A DNA stretch of 64,000 bases from Halobacterium sp. R2-5 (GTDB lineage Archaea > Halobacteriota > Halobacteria > Halobacteriales > Halobacteriaceae). A program made the translations under genes and the position numbers. Shown here in pieces: positions 49,756 through 57,442 of the stretch. The stretch covers positions 1,364,001 to 1,428,000 of the forward strand of contig NZ_JAANTH010000001.1 in assembly GCF_011734195.1 (NCBI RefSeq), given 5' to 3'. Position 1 is the first letter of the stretch. Every line of letters starts with the position of its first letter. The notes below the pieces were generated by a model. The model ran no database searches. It was given only the letters and a program-made list of their open reading frames with translations, and was not told the origin of the DNA.

Positions 49756-51080
49756 CGGCGGAGCTCGTCGAGAATCGGCTGGTACTTGAGCTGGACCTCC
49801 TCGTACTCCTCGCCGGGGTCGCTGTCCGCGACGATGCCGTTGCCCGCGAACATCGTCACCGAGCGGTCGCGGGCGACCGCCGAGCGCAGCGCGACCGCGA
49901 ACGTGCCGTCGCCGTCGGCGTCGAACCAGCCGACGGGCGCGGCGTACCAGCCGCGGTCGAACGTCTCCGTCTCCCGAATCACGTCCAGGGCGGCCTCCGG
50001 CGGCAGTCCGCCGACGGCCGGCGTCGGGTGGAGCGCCTCGGCGACGTCGAGCACGTGCGTGTCGGCGCCGACGTCGGCCTCGATGGGCGTGCTCAGGTGC
50101 TGGATGTTCGAGAGCTTGCGGACGCTGCGCTCGCCCACGGAAACGTCGCCGAACGCGGCGACGCTGTCGGCGACGGTGTCCGTGACGAGGCGCTGCTCGT
50201 GGCGGAGCTTCTCGCTGTTCCGGAGCTCCGCGGCGAGGTCGGCGTCCGCCTCGGGCGTGTCACCGCGGCCGACCGAGCCCGCGAGTCCGACCGTCTCCAC
50301 GCTCCCGTCCTGGAGCGTCACGAGGCGCTCGGGCGTCGCGCCGAGGAACGCGGCGTCGCCGATCGGCTCCACGAGGAAGCGGAAACACGACGGGTACGAC
50401 TGGCGCAGCCGCTCCAGCAGGTCGCGGGGGTCGAGGTCGCCGTCGAGGTCCGCGCGCAGCGCGGTCGCCAGTACGACTTTCCGCAGGTCGCCGGCCTCGA
50501 TGCGCTCGACGGCGTGCTCGACCTGCTCGCGCCACGACGCTTCGTCGCTGGTCGGCGTGGTCGCCTCGACGCCCGGACGCGGACCGCTGGGCCGCATCGC
50601 TGGTAACGACTCCACTTGCTCGCGGGCGTCGTCGAGGGCGGCGTCGACGGCTTCGGGGTCGACGGCCTCGCCCGCTCGCGTCACCGTCAGCCACGTCTCC
50701 TCGCCCGCGCTCGCCAGCTGGACTTCCGGGAGCACGAACTGCGCGGCCGGGAACCCCGCCCACGTGCCCTCGGCCGTGTGGTCGTCGTGGAACGCGAACC
50801 CGCCGAGCAGTCGGGGGCGGGCGACCGCGGGGCCGTCGTGGTCGCGGTCGTCGAACAGCGCCGTCGCCCACTCGCGCACGTCGCCGAAGCGGTCGCTGCC
50901 GGCCGCCGTCACCGTCGCGGCGGCGCCACAGCCGGACAGCTCCAGGCCGTCCGGGTCCGCCCAGTGGATGCGGGGCGCGTCCCGGGCCGCGAGGAACGCC
51001 CGATAGGAGACGTCTGCCACCCGGCAGCTCCTGCTCACGGCCGCCCCGCGGGCGGCCGCTTCGCCGGACAGAGAACTCAT
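49752..51080 (-). CDS. menF: Isochorismate synthase
   Basis: 442 residues, chorismate-utilising enzyme family. Converts chorismate to isochorismate at the entry of menaquinone synthesis. The C-terminal catalytic block contains EAGDLRKVVLATALRADLDG, FRFLVEPIGDAAFLGATPERLV, GLAGSVGRGDTPEAD and the metal-binding HPTPAVGGLPPEAALDVIRE with AVALRSAV and NGIVADSDPGEEYEE. The N-terminal 150 residues are less conserved. First gene of the menF-menD unit; a TATTAG box lies 25-30 bases upstream of the start. Confidence 0.93.
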   Translation of the reverse strand: MSSLSGEAAARGAAVSRSCRVADVSYRAFLAARDAPRIHWADPDGLELSGCGAAATVTAAGSDRFGDVREWATALFDDRDHDGPAVARPRLLGGFAFHDDHTAEGTWAGFPAAQFVLPEVQLASAGEETWLTVTRAGEAVDPEAVDAALDDAREQVESLPAMRPSGPRPGVEATTPTSDEASWREQVEHAVERIEAGDLRKVVLATALRADLDGDLDPRDLLERLRQSYPSCFRFLVEPIGDAAFLGATPERLVTLQDGSVETVGLAGSVGRGDTPEADADLAAELRNSEKLRHEQRLVTDTVADSVAAFGDVSVGERSVRKLSNIQHLSTPIEADVGADTHVLDVAEALHPTPAVGGLPPEAALDVIRETETFDRGWYAAPVGWFDADGDGTFAVALRSAVARDRSVTMFAGNGIVADSDPGEEYEEVQLKYQPILDELRR

Positions 51081-51104
51081 TGGTCGTGGTTCAGGACGCT
51101 GCGA

Positions 51105-51110
51105 CTAATA
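51105..51110 (-). promoter_or_regulatory. TATA-like box for menF-menD
   Basis: TATTAG on the minus strand lies 25-30 bases before the menF ATG at 51080. Confidence 0.45.
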
Positions 51111-51136
51111 GCCTGTTCCTTCGGCGGCGCCGGCCC

Positions 51137-51733
51137 CTAGCTGTACCGGTCCTCGGCCCACGGGTCGGCGGTGTTCGAGTAGCCGCGCTTCTCCCAGTAG
51201 CCGCGCTCCGGCTCCGTGAGGAACTCCACGCCGTCGACCCACTTCGCGCCCTTGTACGCGTACTTGTGGGGCGTGACGACGCGCAGCGGGCCGCCGTGCT
51301 CGGCCGGCAGGTCATCGCCGTCGAACGCCCACGTGAACAGGACCTCGTCGCGCATGCAGTCCTCCAGGGGGAGGTTGGTCGTGTACCCGTCGAGCGCGTG
51401 GAACATCACCGTCGTCACGTCGCCGTGGACGCCCGCGAGCTCCGCGAGGTGGGGGAACGTGACGCCAGTGAACTCGCAGTCGAACTTCGACCAGCCGGTG
51501 ACGCAGTGGAAGTCCTGGCGCTGCGTGACGCTGTCGAGGCCGCGGAACTCCTCGTAGGAGAGCGAGAGCTCCTCGTCGACGGCGCCCGTGACCGTGAACG
51601 TCCAGTCCTCGCGGTCCCACTTCGGCGTGCCGCCCTTCGACAGCACGGGGAACTTCGAGGTCTCGCGCTGGCCGGGCGGCAGCCGGTCGTCGCCGAACTC
51701 CTCGTAGAGGTCCGTGACGTCCTCGACACTCAT
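51137..51733 (-). CDS. Sulfite-oxidase-like molybdopterin-dependent oxidoreductase
   Basis: 198 residues, the size of stand-alone oxidoreductase molybdopterin-binding domains. QDFHCVTGWSKFDCEFTGV contains the Cys expected to ligate molybdenum. VMFHALDGYTTNLPLEDCM and PLRVVTPHKYAYKGAKWVDGVEFL supply further pterin contacts. No signal peptide, dimerisation domain or heme domain is present, so this is a cytoplasmic short form. Substrate unknown. The start at 51733 is supported by a GTATTC-type box 26-31 bases upstream. Confidence 0.88.
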   Translation of the reverse strand: MSVEDVTDLYEEFGDDRLPPGQRETSKFPVLSKGGTPKWDREDWTFTVTGAVDEELSLSYEEFRGLDSVTQRQDFHCVTGWSKFDCEFTGVTFPHLAELAGVHGDVTTVMFHALDGYTTNLPLEDCMRDEVLFTWAFDGDDLPAEHGGPLRVVTPHKYAYKGAKWVDGVEFLTEPERGYWEKRGYSNTADPWAEDRYS

Positions 51734-51758
51734 GGACCGCAGTAGGCGTCGCGGCCAC

Positions 51759-51764
51759 GTATTC
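51759..51764 (-). promoter_or_regulatory. TATA-like box for the molybdopterin oxidoreductase
   Basis: GAATAC on the minus strand lies 26-31 bases before the ATG at 51733. Confidence 0.4.
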
Positions 51765-51892
51765 CTACCGACTCGGGCCGAGGCGGCCGGTTTCGGGAAT
51801 TCAGCCGAGGGAGGGGCTGATTCGCAGGGACGGCCGCGGGCCCGCCCCCCGTCAGGCTTAAGAACAGTGGCGGCGAAGCCCCGGCCAGAACA

Positions 51893-52111
51893 ATGCCCCA
51901 GATAGAAGTCAACATCCCGGACCAGATCGAGATGCAGATCGCACAGCTCGTCGAACAGGGGGAGTTCGTCAGCCAGGAGGAGGCCGTCGAGCAGCTGCTG
52001 TCCTCGGGCATCCGCGCGTACAAGACCAGCGGCCCGAGCGACGAGGAGGACGGCGCGGGCCTGGAGAGCGAGGGCGGCATGATGGGCCACGAAGACGAGT
52101 ACGTCTTCTGA
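51893..52111 (+). CDS. Ribbon-helix-helix (CopG-like) protein, DUF7120-like
   Basis: 72 residues. An N-terminal beta strand (PQIEVNIPDQIEMQIAQLV) and helices (SQEEAVEQLLSSGIRAY) form the CopG-like ribbon-helix-helix fold, probably DNA-binding as a dimer. The C-terminal 25 residues are acidic and Gly-rich and end in HEDEYVF. A conserved haloarchaeal family that I recall as DUF7120. A CTTAAG box lies 31-36 bases upstream (51857-51862), leaving a very short leader. Targets unknown; no toxin gene is adjacent. Confidence 0.82.
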   Translation: MPQIEVNIPDQIEMQIAQLVEQGEFVSQEEAVEQLLSSGIRAYKTSGPSDEEDGAGLESEGGMMGHEDEYVF

Positions 52112-52198
52112 TTCGGCGCCGCTCGCGGATGGCTCGTTCGTCTCCCCCTTCTCCCGCGTCGCTCGCGCGGCGCGCGTGGTACGCAGTCGCGGACAACG

Positions 52199-52204
52199 CT
52201 TAAA
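52199..52204 (+). promoter_or_regulatory. TATA-like box for the UPF0058 gene
   Basis: CTTAAA lies 28-33 bases before the ATG at 52232. Confidence 0.45.
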
Positions 52205-52231
52205 CCCCCGAATTCCCTATCTCGACCAACC

Positions 52232-52510
52232 ATGCACAAGGACGAGCTCCTCGACCTCCACGAACAGATGGTCCAGATCAAAGACCAGTTCCTCCAGTTC
52301 GACAACGTCGACGACGACGCCTTCGCGGCGTACGAGGAACTCGAGGTCGAGCCCTCTCACGTCCACAAGTCCAAGAGCGAGCACAAGCACGCCGTCTTCC
52401 TGCTCGGGAACGCGCTCGCGGCCGCGATGAGCGAGGACGAGTTCTCGAACGCCGGCCGGCTCAGCAAGCGGATGCAGGAGCTCGCGGACGACGCTTCGAG
52501 CAAGCTGTAA
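52232..52510 (+). CDS. UPF0058 family protein
   Basis: 92 residues, helical, starting MHKDELLDLHEQMVQIKDQF, the hallmark of archaeal UPF0058. SKSEHKHAVFLLGNALAAAMSEDEFSNAGRLSKRMQEL completes the conserved core. His residues in the first helix and in SEHKHA could bind metal. Function unknown despite wide conservation in Euryarchaeota. The length is normal. Confidence 0.92.
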   Translation: MHKDELLDLHEQMVQIKDQFLQFDNVDDDAFAAYEELEVEPSHVHKSKSEHKHAVFLLGNALAAAMSEDEFSNAGRLSKRMQELADDASSKL

Positions 52511-52580
52511 CTGTACTCGGTCGACGTCGTCGGCTCGTCTGACAGAACGGTTGCGTAGCGGCTCGTCCGCCCCGGAAAGT

Positions 52581-52586
52581 CTTATA
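52581..52586 (+). promoter_or_regulatory. TATA box for the DUF7527-like gene
   Basis: CTTATA within GTCTTATACGCG lies 25-30 bases before the ATG at 52611, close to the haloarchaeal consensus. Confidence 0.55.
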
Positions 52587-52610
52587 CGCGCTCCTTGCGT
52601 TCCACTGAGT

Positions 52611-54707
52611 ATGCAGGCACACACGGTCGAGCGGGTGGAGTCCTGGGACTCCCGACCGTTCTCGGGTGGCTTCCGCGAGCTCCAGGACCTCGCGGACGGG
52701 GAGTTCTCGGGAGCGGTCGTCGCCGACGACACGTGGTTGTTCATGTTGAACGGCCGCGTCATCGGCGTCTTCGAGGGCGACGTCGCGGACTTCGGGGACG
52801 CCTCCGGGACCGTCTACGAGGCCCCCCACCCCAGTCTCGCGCTGCTGTTCTCGATGCAGGAGCGCGGCGGCGAGACGCAGGCGAAGTACTACACGAACGA
52901 CACGCCGCTGTCGGAGGCCGCGCAGACGCTCGAGGACGCGAACTTCACGGGCTACATCGAGCTCTCCGAGAACGTCCTCTCCGGGGACTACTACGTGGTC
53001 TACTACGGCGGGCGCTCGATGAGCGCGGCGTTCGTCGGCGCCAGCGAGGAACTCGTCACGGGCGACGAGGCGTTCGAGCGGGCCGACGACGAGGTCGGCC
53101 TCTACGAGGTGAAGAAGTCCCCAGTGAACGTCACGAGCCTCCCGACCCCGGAAGGCGACGGGGACGACGGCGCGGACGCCGCGGCCGGAGCCGGGGCCGT
53201 GGGTGGGGCGACCGCCAGCGAGGAGCCGGCAGAACCCGACGCGGACGAGCGTGAGCCGGAGCCACAGGCCGAGGACAGCGAGCCGGCAGCGACGGACGAC
53301 GAGCCGACGACCGAACCGAGAGACCGCGCGACTACGCAATCCCCGTCACCGACGGAACCCGTGGACGCGGCCGCGGAGCGTGAGTCGTCCGAGTCCGCGG
53401 CCGACAGCGCCGACGCGTCGGCGAGCGCGGGAGCGGCGTCGAAATCACAGCCGAACACGTCGGAGCCGGAACCGGACGCTCCCGAGTCGCAGCCGGATGC
53501 ACGAGCGCAGCGCGAAGGGAGCGCGGCCGAGAACGGAGCCGAAGCGGACGCGCCGCAGCCGGGCGACGAGGGCGTCTTCGACCAGGAGGAGGAGTGGCGG
53601 AACGCGAAGTCCGTGCCGACGCTCGACCCCGAGAAGAGCGAGTCCACGGACGGCGGCGCGACCAAATCCCAGCCCTCGCAGTCCGAGCGCTCGCAGCCCG
53701 CTCCGTCCAAGCGGTCCACGCAGTCGTCGAGCAACGTGAGCAAGGGCGGGTCCGGCGGGAAGCGCCGGTCGACCGTCGAGAAGCTCAAGCGCGCGGTCAA
53801 GCAGCGCGACGCGAAGCTGGAGGAGGCTGCCGAGCGAATCGACAGCCTCGAAGGCGAACGCGCGGACCTCCGCGAGCGCGTGGAGACACTGGAGGCCGAG
53901 CGCGACGAACTCCGGGAGCGCGCGAACGAGCTCGAAGCGGAACTGGAGGCGGCCGAGGCCGCGGGCGGCGATGAAGAGCCGGCACCGCAGAACGACCTCG
54001 CGCCAGCTGCGGCGCTGTCCGGGACGAACCTCTTCGTGCGGTACGGGTCGAAGGGCAAGCCGACGCTGGACGACCTCGGGCCGGAGACGGACCTCGAAGC
54101 CGTCAACGAGAACCTCCGCATCGACCACCACACGCAGTTCGAGGCGGCGGACGCGACCGTCGACGGCGAGGGCTACGAGTCGTTCCTCGAGTCGTCGGCG
54201 TCCTACCGCTTCGTCTCGTGGGCGGTCCGGGAGCTCCCGTTCGAGATTCGGGACGCCGGCCACGCGGACGGCCTCGGGGAGCTCTACGACGCGCTGCCGG
54301 ACGTCGACCGCGCGGAGCTCGACGGCACGGTCGAGATGGAAACCGAGGAAGGGGCGACGTCGCGGACGTTCGACGTGGTGCTCCGCGACCGGATGGGCGA
54401 GCCGCTGGTCGTCGCGGAGCTGAACGCCGAACGCGAGCCCGTCACGGGCGAGGAGATGGACGCGCTCGTCGACGCCGCCACGGCCGTCCGGGAGGGCGTC
54501 GACGAGCTCAGCGCTGCGATGTACGTGACGGCGTCGTTCTTCGAGCCGGCGGCCCTGGAGACGGCCAACGAGGAGACGGGCGGCGGCGGCTTCCTCAGCC
54601 GTAACGACAGGGAGAGTTACGTGAGAGTCGGCCGGAAGTCCGGCTACCACCTCTGTCTCGTCGAGGACAGGAACGACGCGTTCCACCTCACCGTCCCGGA
54701 ACTGTAA
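52611..54707 (+). CDS. DUF7527-like protein with acidic linker and coiled coil
   Basis: 698 residues, soluble. Residues 1-165 form a conserved N-terminal domain (VERVESWDSRPFSGGFRELQDLADGEFSGAV, later YTNDTPLSEAAQTLEDANFTGYIELSENVLSGDYYVVYY). Residues about 166-395 are a disordered region rich in Ser, Ala, Pro, Glu and Asp. Residues about 395-465 are a coiled coil (VEKLKRAVKQRDAKLEEAAERIDSLE and heptads after it). From about 475 a globular C-terminal domain begins (GTNLFVRYGSKGKPTLDDLG) and runs to the end. The layout suggests a scaffold or adaptor. Family name from memory. The start is fixed by the TATA box; an upstream frame extension is rejected. Confidence 0.8.
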   Translation: MQAHTVERVESWDSRPFSGGFRELQDLADGEFSGAVVADDTWLFMLNGRVIGVFEGDVADFGDASGTVYEAPHPSLALLFSMQERGGETQAKYYTNDTPLSEAAQTLEDANFTGYIELSENVLSGDYYVVYYGGRSMSAAFVGASEELVTGDEAFERADDEVGLYEVKKSPVNVTSLPTPEGDGDDGADAAAGAGAVGGATASEEPAEPDADEREPEPQAEDSEPAATDDEPTTEPRDRATTQSPSPTEPVDAAAERESSESAADSADASASAGAASKSQPNTSEPEPDAPESQPDARAQREGSAAENGAEADAPQPGDEGVFDQEEEWRNAKSVPTLDPEKSESTDGGATKSQPSQSERSQPAPSKRSTQSSSNVSKGGSGGKRRSTVEKLKRAVKQRDAKLEEAAERIDSLEGERADLRERVETLEAERDELRERANELEAELEAAEAAGGDEEPAPQNDLAPAAALSGTNLFVRYGSKGKPTLDDLGPETDLEAVNENLRIDHHTQFEAADATVDGEGYESFLESSASYRFVSWAVRELPFEIRDAGHADGLGELYDALPDVDRAELDGTVEMETEEGATSRTFDVVLRDRMGEPLVVAELNAEREPVTGEEMDALVDAATAVREGVDELSAAMYVTASFFEPAALETANEETGGGGFLSRNDRESYVRVGRKSGYHLCLVEDRNDAFHLTVPEL

Positions 54708-54725
54708 GCGGGACGAGTCGGTACG

Positions 54726-55028
54726 TTACTCGGCTTCGGCGGCGGCGTCGATCTTCATCGCTTCCATCTTGTCGACGAGGTTGTCGACCTTCTCGTCGAG
54801 CTCGCCGACGAACTCGCTGGTGCGCTCGGTCGTGATCGCTCCCTGCGAGGACGGCTCGATGAGGTTCTCCTCCTCGAGGACGCGCAGCGAGTACCGGACC
54901 TTGTGGTGGGGGTAGCCGGTCTCGTTGGACATCTTCACGATGCCGATGGGTTCGTTCTCGATGACCATGCGGAGGACCTGCAGATGGCGCTCCAGCATAT
55001 CGACTTCCTTCTCAAGCCGGTCTATCAT
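54726..55028 (-). CDS. Winged-helix transcriptional regulator
   Basis: 100 residues from the ATG at 55028. A first helix MIDRLEKEVDMLERHLQVLRMVIEN is followed by a helix-turn-helix GIVKMSNETGYPHHKVRYSLRVLEEENLIEP and a C-terminal coiled coil ELDEKVDNLVDKMEAMKID, likely for dimerisation. A longer frame starting at 55169 would add 47 residues without family character; the TTTAAA box 29-34 bases upstream of 55028 decides the start. It is divergent from purA and might regulate it or itself. Targets unknown. Confidence 0.82.
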   Translation of the reverse strand: MIDRLEKEVDMLERHLQVLRMVIENEPIGIVKMSNETGYPHHKVRYSLRVLEEENLIEPSSQGAITTERTSEFVGELDEKVDNLVDKMEAMKIDAAAEAE

Positions 55029-55056
55029 GGCATTTGTTAACTTGTCTTGGCGGGCT

Positions 55057-55062
55057 TTTAAA
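55057..55062 (-). promoter_or_regulatory. TATA box for the regulator at 54726-55028
   Basis: The palindromic TTTAAA in GCTTTTAAATG lies 29-34 bases before the ATG at 55028. Confidence 0.5.
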
Positions 55063-55265
55063 TGTTGTCGTAGAAGTCGGCCGCACGGCGACACCGTCTG
55101 CTTCTCATTGAGAACAGTTAACGCTTGCGTCCAGGGCGCCAGCGGCCCCCACACTGGTCGTTCGTCCAACTGAGGGTGGTACTCGCGACCGACCTATGCG
55201 AATTCGTGTACATATCGGGCGACGAGACCGTAACCGGTTTGACGACGCTGGTGGAAGCCACGGGT

Positions 55266-56591
55266 ATGACCGTCACCATCGTCGGGTCGCAACTCGGCGA
55301 CGAAGGCAAGGGCGGCGTCGTCGACCTGTTCGGCGACGCGGCCGACGTCGTCGTCCGGTACCAGGGCGGGGACAACGCAGGCCACACCGTCGTCGTCGGC
55401 GGCGACGAGTACAAGCTCTCGCTGGTCCCATCCGGAGCCGTCCGCGGGAAGACCGGCGTGCTCGGGAACGGCTGCGTCGTCAACCCCGAGACGCTGTTCG
55501 AGGAGATCGACGCGCTCCGCGAGCGCGGCCTCGACCCGGACGTCCGCGTCGCCCGACGCGCCCACGTCATCTTGCCGTACCACCGCGTGCTCGACGGCAT
55601 CGAGGAGGAGGCCAAGTCCGACTCCGACCTCGACGCCGGCACCACGGGACGGGGCATCGGCCCCACGTACGAGGACAAGGCCGGCCGCCGCGGCGTCCGC
55701 ATCGGCGACCTGCTCGACCCCGAGGTGCTCCGCGAGCGCCTGGAGTACGCCGTCCCGCAGAAGCGCGCGCTCTACGAGGACGTCTACGGCGGCGACGCCG
55801 GCGAGGAGTTCGACGTCGACGCGCTGTTCGAGCAGTACCGCGCGTTCGGCGAGCGCATCGCCGAGGAGGGCATGGACGTCAACGCCGGCGACTACCTCGC
55901 CGACCGCATCGACGACGGCGACAGCGTGATGCTGGAGGGCGCGCAGGGCACCAGCCTCGACATCGACCACGGCGTCTACCCCTACGTCACGTCCTCGAAC
56001 CCGACAGCGGGCTACGCCGCCACCGGCACCGGCCTCGGACCCACGACGGTCGGCCAGGGCGAGGTCGTCGGCGTCGTGAAGGCGTACCTCTCCCGCGTCG
56101 GCACCGGCCCGCTCCCCACCGAGCTCACGGGCGACGACGAGGACCTCGCGGAGTACATCCGCGAGGAGGGCGGCGAGTACGGCACTGTCACCGGCCGCCC
56201 GCGCCGCGTCGGCTGGCTCGACCTCCCGATGCTCCGCCACGCCTCGCGCGCGAACGGCTTCACCGGCCTCGCCATCAACCACCTCGACGTGCTCGCCGGC
56301 CTCGACGAGGTGAAAGTCGGCCACGCCTACGAGCTCGACGGCGAGACCGTCTACTCGATGCCCGCGACGACCGAGCGCTGGGGCGACTGCGAGCCCGTCT
56401 TCGAGAGCTTCGACGGCTGGCCGGAGTTCGACCCCGAGGAGGTCGCCGCCGAGGGCTACGACGCGCTCCCCGCGGAGGCCCGCGAGTACGTCGAGTACGT
56501 CGAGGACGAACTCGAGACGCCCGCGTACGCGCTCGGCGTCGGCCCCGGCCGCGAGGAGACCGTCGTCCAGCAGAACCCCTTCGAGCAGTAA
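55266..56591 (+). CDS. purA: Adenylosuccinate synthetase
   Basis: 441 residues. GTP-dependent condensation of IMP and aspartate, the first committed step to AMP. The signature starts at residue 1: MTVTIVGSQLGDEGKGGVVD. GGDNAGHTVVVGG, GTTGRGIGPTYEDKAGRRGVR, the EGAQGTSLDIDHGVYPYVTSSN loop and GRPRRVGWLDLPML complete the active site. The length is normal. The frame is open 47 codons upstream, but the family N-terminus fixes the ATG at 55266. A leader is likely because no TATA-like box sits at the leaderless distance. Confidence 0.96.
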   Translation: MTVTIVGSQLGDEGKGGVVDLFGDAADVVVRYQGGDNAGHTVVVGGDEYKLSLVPSGAVRGKTGVLGNGCVVNPETLFEEIDALRERGLDPDVRVARRAHVILPYHRVLDGIEEEAKSDSDLDAGTTGRGIGPTYEDKAGRRGVRIGDLLDPEVLRERLEYAVPQKRALYEDVYGGDAGEEFDVDALFEQYRAFGERIAEEGMDVNAGDYLADRIDDGDSVMLEGAQGTSLDIDHGVYPYVTSSNPTAGYAATGTGLGPTTVGQGEVVGVVKAYLSRVGTGPLPTELTGDDEDLAEYIREEGGEYGTVTGRPRRVGWLDLPMLRHASRANGFTGLAINHLDVLAGLDEVKVGHAYELDGETVYSMPATTERWGDCEPVFESFDGWPEFDPEEVAAEGYDALPAEAREYVEYVEDELETPAYALGVGPGREETVVQQNPFEQ

Positions 56592-56608
56592 CGCCGGGCA
56601 ACCCGCAC

Positions 56609-56614
56609 GCTTTT
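56609..56614 (+). promoter_or_regulatory. TATA-like box for trm112
   Basis: GCTTTT within CACGCTTTTTGCC lies 26-31 bases before the ATG at 56640, just after the purA stop. Confidence 0.45.
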
Positions 56615-56639
56615 TGCCCGCGCCGTCCTCGGTCCGCGC

Positions 56640-56834
56640 ATGAAAGAAGACCTCGTGGACATCGTCTGCTGCCCGCTGGACAAACACGACCTCGAACTCG
56701 ACGCCGCGGAGCGCGAGGACGGCGAAATCCTCGCCGGGACGCTGACGTGCACGGAGTGCGGCGAGACGTACCCCATCGAAGACGGCATCCCGAACCTCCT
56801 GCCGCCGGACATGCGCGAGGAAGCGCCGGCCTGA
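56640..56834 (+). CDS. trm112: Trm112-like methyltransferase activator
   Basis: 64 residues. Trm112 is a small zinc-binding partner that activates several methyltransferases acting on tRNA, rRNA and release factor. VDIVCCPLDKHDLELD and TLTCTECGETYPIEDGIPNLLPPDM give the zinc-ribbon cysteines and the conserved C-terminal EDGIPNLLP element. The length and order match archaeal Trm112. It follows purA by 48 bases and has its own promoter-like box. Confidence 0.92.
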   Translation: MKEDLVDIVCCPLDKHDLELDAAEREDGEILAGTLTCTECGETYPIEDGIPNLLPPDMREEAPA

Positions 56835-56844
56835 CCTCGGGAAG

Positions 56845-56850
56845 CTTTTT
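56845..56850 (+). promoter_or_regulatory. TATA-like box for the gene at 56876
   Basis: CTTTTT lies 26-31 bases before the GTG at 56876 and supports that GTG as the start codon. Confidence 0.45.
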
Positions 56851-56875
56851 CTAACCCCGCGACAATCCATCGGTC

Positions 56876-57436
56876 GTGCCCGAACGGCTGTCCGTCCACC
56901 TCAACCGCGATCACCCGCGAGACCTGCAGCCGGAAGCGGCGTCGCTGGAGACGGACCGGTCGTTCGTCCTCGTGTTCGAGAACCACGGCGGCCCGATTCA
57001 CGTCCACCTCCAGCTTGACGACGCGCTCGCCGCGGTCGCGGACGTCGCCGCGACCCAGGTGTACGTCGACGAGGGCCAGACCCGCGGCGTCGAAGTCGCG
57101 ATACGGCCCGACCACCCGCCGGCGAAGGGCTACGTCGAGCTGTCGACGGGCTACGGCGCCGAGCAGGCGCGCGTGAACGTCACGGTGACCGACGAGCGCA
57201 AGGACGGCGGGCCGGACGTCGCCGTCGACGAGTCGCTCACCGAGAAGACCACCCCCGAGCCCGACGAGGAGTCGCTGGCGCTCGCGGACGTCGCGCTCCC
57301 GGCGGCCGCCGCGGTCGCCGCGGTCGCGTTCGCGCTCGCCATCGCGCTCGCCGGCTCCGACGCGCTCGCCGTGGCCGTCGGCGCGCTCGCGGTGCTCGGC
57401 GGCGTCGGCGTCGCGGGATACGTGCTGAGAACGTAG
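56876..57436 (+). CDS. DUF7524-like membrane-anchored protein
   Basis: 186 residues from a GTG start. The N-terminal 115 residues form a beta-rich domain (ERLSVHLNRDHPRDLQPEAASLETDRSFVLVFENHGGPIHVHLQLDD is abbreviated here by its key parts RSFVLVFENHGG and VHVHLQ-type strands), resembling an immunoglobulin-like fold. An acidic linker (KTTPEPDEESLA) leads to two C-terminal helices (ALPAAAAVAAVAFALAIALA, ALAVAVGALAVLGGVGVAGYV). A conserved haloarchaeal family that I recall as DUF7524. Function unknown. The 3' end converges with the DR2241-like gene, 6 bases apart. Confidence 0.7.
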   Translation: MPERLSVHLNRDHPRDLQPEAASLETDRSFVLVFENHGGPIHVHLQLDDALAAVADVAATQVYVDEGQTRGVEVAIRPDHPPAKGYVELSTGYGAEQARVNVTVTDERKDGGPDVAVDESLTEKTTPEPDEESLALADVALPAAAAVAAVAFALAIALAGSDALAVAVGALAVLGGVGVAGYVLRT

Positions 57437-57442
57437 GAACCG

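Noticed and set aside
55194-56870. A 558-codon open frame antisense to purA
   Set aside because: Same GC-driven shadow effect; purA is full length with all motifs on the other strand.
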